Source: Pollutimonas sp963712655 (GTDB lineage Bacteria; Pseudomonadota; Gammaproteobacteria; Burkholderiales; Burkholderiaceae_B). Taken from it: DNA of 64,000 nucleotides. Below are positions 61,562 through 64,000 of the stretch, in pieces. Position numbers and translations under genes: made by a program. The notes below the pieces were generated by a model. That model searched no databases and had not been told where the DNA came from. It saw nothing but the letters and a program-made list of their open reading frames with translations. How positions within the stretch are numbered: position 1 is the first letter of the stretch; each line of letters starts with the position of its first letter. Where the stretch lies: the NCBI GenBank assembly GCA_963712655.1, contig CAVQIT010000008.1, forward strand, positions 372,001 through 436,000, read 5' to 3'.

Positions 61562-62326
61562 CTAGCGGACCGCGACCATGAACAACCTTGGAAACGGCAG
61601 CAGCACGCTTCCATCGGGCAAGGCCGGATACGCCTTCGCTATGGCTTCCTGGTAGCGTCCAAGAAACGCATGCTGTTCTGGCTCGCTGAGCAGGTCCAGA
61701 TACGGCCGCAAGGACGACCCTTTGAACCACTCGACCACCGCCGCGGCGCCTGCCGCCAGCGGGTGATGGTAGGTAGTCCGCCATACATCGACGTTAGAGC
61801 AATGAGGCCGCAGAAGCTCGTAATACCAGTCGGCGCTATGCCTGGCGGGAAGCCTGGTCTGGGCAAGCTTGCCGGCCCATGGGCCATCCACCGCCACTTC
61901 GCGCAATAGCTTGTGAGCCGGCTCTTCAAGATTGTCGGGCGTCTGCACGGCCAGGCTTCCCCCCGGAGCAAGTTTACCAACCAGGCGCGGATAAAGAGAG
62001 GCATGATCCGGCAACCACTGCAGCGACGCGTTAGCCAATATCACGTCGAACTTGTCGGAGGGATCCCAGCTTTGAATATCGGCTTCCTGAAAACTGATGC
62101 CGGGCAGCCGTTTGCGCGCCGCCGCAACCATATCGCCGGAATTGTCCACACCGACGACAACAGCACCGGGAAACTTTTGCGCCAGGACCTCGGTGGAGTT
62201 GCCGGGGCCGCATCCAAGGTCGGCGGCGAGGCGCGCATCTTGCATGGGCAAGGCGGCAAGCAGATCGCGCACGGGCCTTGTCCGCTCGTTTTCAAAAGTC
62301 GAGTACTGTTTTGCGGACCAAGTCAT
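61562..62326 (-). CDS. tam: Trans-aconitate 2-methyltransferase
   Basis: 254 residues, class I SAM-dependent methyltransferase. Motif I is AADLGCGPGNSTEVL, preceded by the typical W-S-x-x-Y-xxFxxERTRPxxDLL beginning of Tam; then GISFQEADIQSW and ANASLQWLPDH. Tam methylates trans-aconitate, a spontaneous by-product of the citric acid cycle. AACAGGAAG lies before the ATG. Single gene, with its stop formed at the CTAG flank of the repeat. Confidence 0.9.
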   Translation of the reverse strand: MTWSAKQYSTFENERTRPVRDLLAALPMQDARLAADLGCGPGNSTEVLAQKFPGAVVVGVDNSGDMVAAARKRLPGISFQEADIQSWDPSDKFDVILANASLQWLPDHASLYPRLVGKLAPGGSLAVQTPDNLEEPAHKLLREVAVDGPWAGKLAQTRLPARHSADWYYELLRPHCSNVDVWRTTYHHPLAAGAAAVVEWFKGSSLRPYLDLLSEPEQHAFLGRYQEAIAKAYPALPDGSVLLPFPRLFMVAVR

Positions 62327-62435
62327 TGTGCTTCCTGTTACGGGTTGACGGAATGCCGGAAAGCATACGCCTCATACGGCACCGTTTCAAATGACGCCCC
62401 TACACGCCAACGCCGAAAGCGGCGATCGATCATTT

Positions 62436-63401
62436 TCAGGTCCGGATTACGGACTGCCCCGCATGAGCGGCAAGAAACTCGGAGGGTTCAAAGTAAAAAT
62501 CCTTGTTCCCTGCCAGGCGCTCCACCATGAAATCGATGAAGGTCCTCACTCGCAGCGGCTGCTCGGTTCGATGGCCGTAATAAATGTAGATGGCCTCGCG
62601 CTGGGTAACATGCTGGACCAGCAATGGAACAAGGCGGCCGCTTCGGATGTGCGCGGTCGCCGAGAAACTTCCCAGTTGGCCGATTCCCAGCCCGGAAAGC
62701 ACGGCCAGGGTTTCGGTTTCGGTATCGTTCGTGGATATCGCCGCCGCCACATCGCGATAGACGATCTCGTTGCCCATCTGAAACTCCCATGGCGCCAGTT
62801 TGCCGGTGTTCGCGCGCCGATAGCCGGTGCAGCGATGCGTGTCGAGCTCGTCGATGGATCGCGGCGCGCCATAACGGTCGATATACCGTTGCGAAGCGCA
62901 GACAATCAACTGAATCGGCACCAGCCGCCGCGCGATCATGCCGCCGGACGGCGGGGAGCCTCCTCGAAAGCCGACATCGGAACGCTCGGTCACCAAGTCG
63001 GTAAAGCGGTCGTCCAACTGAACATCAAGCTGCACGTTTTGGTATAGATCGGCGAACTCCGTGAAGTAAGGCCAAAGCACGGAACATCCGAAAGCACGCG
63101 GCGCGCTTACACGCAGCGGGCCGGAGATTTCTTCTTTCGACCGCCTTGCCTCGTCCAGCGCGCCAGCAAGGATGGCCAACGCGGGCTTCACGCTTTCGAA
63201 CAGACGCTGCCCTTCCTCGGTCATGCTTAATTTGCGAGTGGTTCGATGGAAAAGCCTGACTCCTAGTTCTTTTTCCAACTGCATCACCGCGTGGCTGGCG
63301 GCCTGCGGGGAAATGCCCTGATCGACCGCGGCTTTGCGCAGGCTGCCCAGCGTCGCGGCCCGGACAAAAATGGTGATTGCGCGAGTTTCATTCATTGCCA
63401 T
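62436..63401 (-). CDS. LysR-family transcriptional regulator
   Basis: 321 residues. HTH region AATLGSLRKAAVDQGISPQAASHAVMQLEKELGVRLFHRTTRKLSMT, substrate-binding domain after it. The C terminus is slightly longer than average. Divergent from an SDR gene with a palindrome-rich 112-base gap, the common arrangement in which LysR controls the SDR (inference). An in-frame ATG at 63395 is an alternative start. Confidence 0.9.
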   Translation of the reverse strand: MAMNETRAITIFVRAATLGSLRKAAVDQGISPQAASHAVMQLEKELGVRLFHRTTRKLSMTEEGQRLFESVKPALAILAGALDEARRSKEEISGPLRVSAPRAFGCSVLWPYFTEFADLYQNVQLDVQLDDRFTDLVTERSDVGFRGGSPPSGGMIARRLVPIQLIVCASQRYIDRYGAPRSIDELDTHRCTGYRRANTGKLAPWEFQMGNEIVYRDVAAAISTNDTETETLAVLSGLGIGQLGSFSATAHIRSGRLVPLLVQHVTQREAIYIYYGHRTEQPLRVRTFIDFMVERLAGNKDFYFEPSEFLAAHAGQSVIRT

Positions 63402-63453
63402 CGCCTGACATTAGCAAATAAATATTGATTATAAATCCACTTATTAGCGGCTA

Positions 63454-63484
63454 GTGCATGCCAGTCCATCATCCTATGATGCAC
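63454..63484. promoter_or_regulatory. Nested palindrome in the lysR-SDR divergent region
   Basis: CATCAT-CCT-ATGATG (63467-63481) is a perfect dyad and lies within a wider pair GTGCAT (63454-63459) / ATGCAC (63479-63484). Located 30-60 bases before the SDR start. Possible operator of the LysR gene. Confidence 0.4.
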
Positions 63485-63513
63485 TCACTTTCACAACACA
63501 CAGGAGCAACATC

Positions 63514-64000
63514 ATGGCAACTACCTCGAACATCGGTTTCAAACGCGTCTGGTTCATCACCGGCGCATCGCGCGGATTCGGCGCATTGATTGCCCAGGCC
63601 GCTTTGGCGGAGGGCAATGCGGTTGTGGCGACAGGCCGCAATGTTGCCGCGATCGCCGAACGCCTTGGCGAGTCGCCCGCTTTGCTGCCCTTGGCGCTGG
63701 ACGTGACCGATCAAGAGCAAGCGACCGCCGCCGTCGAAGCCGCCATCGAGAAATTCGGCCGTATCGACGTTCTGGTCAACAATGCCGGATTTGGCTTGCT
63801 GGGCGCCGTCGAAGAATCCACCGATGCGGATGTGCGCCGCATGTATGACACCAATGTATTTGGATTGCTGAATGTCACGCGCGCGGTCCTGCCCTGGATG
63901 CGCTCGAAACGATCGGGCCACATCATCAACATGTCCTCGATCGGCGGCTATCGCTCGGGCGCCGGATTCGGTGCCTACTGCTCCACGAAATTCGCCGTCG
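63514..64000 (+). CDS. Short-chain dehydrogenase/reductase, partial (runs off the window)
   Basis: The first 162 residues are present. The Rossmann motif TGASRGFG, the NNAG motif and the catalytic Ser (NMSSIGG) and Tyr-x-x-x-Lys (YCSTK) are all seen, so this is a classical SDR of NAD(P)H type. AGGAGC precedes the ATG at 63514. The 3' end lies beyond position 64000. Divergent from LysR. Substrate unknown. Confidence 0.92.
   Translation, partial: MATTSNIGFKRVWFITGASRGFGALIAQAALAEGNAVVATGRNVAAIAERLGESPALLPLALDVTDQEQATAAVEAAIEKFGRIDVLVNNAGFGLLGAVEESTDADVRRMYDTNVFGLLNVTRAVLPWMRSKRSGHIINMSSIGGYRSGAGFGAYCSTKFAV

Noticed and set aside
1..64000. CRISPR arrays, tRNA or rRNA genes, riboswitches and full insertion sequences
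   Set aside because: No regularly spaced repeats, no tRNA-like cloverleaf ending in CCA, no rRNA signature, no transposase or integrase gene was found on reading; only short IS-like ends without a transposase.

Overview
The window reads as a chromosomal catabolic region of a betaproteobacterium, most likely Burkholderiales and family Alcaligenaceae (Bordetella / Achromobacter / Pusillimonas type). The main reason is eight genes for TctC/Bug-type periplasmic receptors, a family strongly expanded in that group, together with moderately high GC content and many small catabolic operons each paired with its own LysR, GntR, IclR, MarR or XRE regulator. Genus cannot be fixed from the sequence alone. 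No rRNA, tRNA, CRISPR, phage or complete insertion sequence was seen. Apart from the window edges there is no gene-free stretch above 300 bases.

Layout. (1) 151-4281: a giant CheB-CheR-PAS-histidine kinase-receiver protein. (2) 4380-18340: a LysR gene divergent from a long plus-strand CoA-type catabolic cluster: TctC, AtuA-like (DUF1446), DUF4387, SMP-30 lactonase, cupin-like protein, TctC, ferredoxin-reductase, MaoC hydratase, TctC, MmgE/PrpD, acyl-CoA dehydrogenase, CoA transferase and a HutC-type GntR regulator. (3) 18609-22608: class II aldolase, LigI-like amidohydrolase, TctC, muconolactone-isomerase-like protein and TctC, facing a convergent LysR. (4) 23643-32467, minus strand: two NodB-fold amide/imide hydrolases, MmgE/PrpD, N-carbamoyl-amino-acid hydrolase and a complete Liv-type ABC transporter; divergent are a flavin reductase and a FadR-type GntR. 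(5) 34143-39140: ArgE-type deacetylase, threonine-dehydratase-like, ornithine-cyclodeaminase-like and TctC, divergent from an XRE-cupin regulator; then an MFS exporter. (6) 40671-48077: HyuA, HyuB, a DAO-type oxidase and TctC, divergent from IclR. (7) 48262-51196: an HD-GYP sensor gene split by a one-base frameshift. (8) 51174-61291: a phthalate-type ring-degradation cluster (Rieske oxygenase, reductase, Gfo/Idh/MocA dehydrogenase, 4,5-dihydroxyphthalate decarboxylase-like, FAD monooxygenase, TctC, MarR), divergent from an FAH-family hydrolase and an extradiol dioxygenase. (9) 61292-64000: SDR remnant, trans-aconitate methyltransferase, LysR and a divergent SDR that runs off the window.

How it works together. 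Each module has the same plan: a periplasmic receptor or ABC transporter, a few ring-opening, amide-opening or CoA-handling enzymes, and one local regulator with visible palindromic sites nearby. Clear candidate operators were found for the IclR, MarR and HutC-type regulators and for the first LysR. None of the eight TctC receptors has TctA/TctB membrane partners in the window, so they must share remote ones or do something else. A short dispersed inverted-repeat element, flanked by CTAG in two of three copies and resembling IS5-family ends, sits at gene boundaries.
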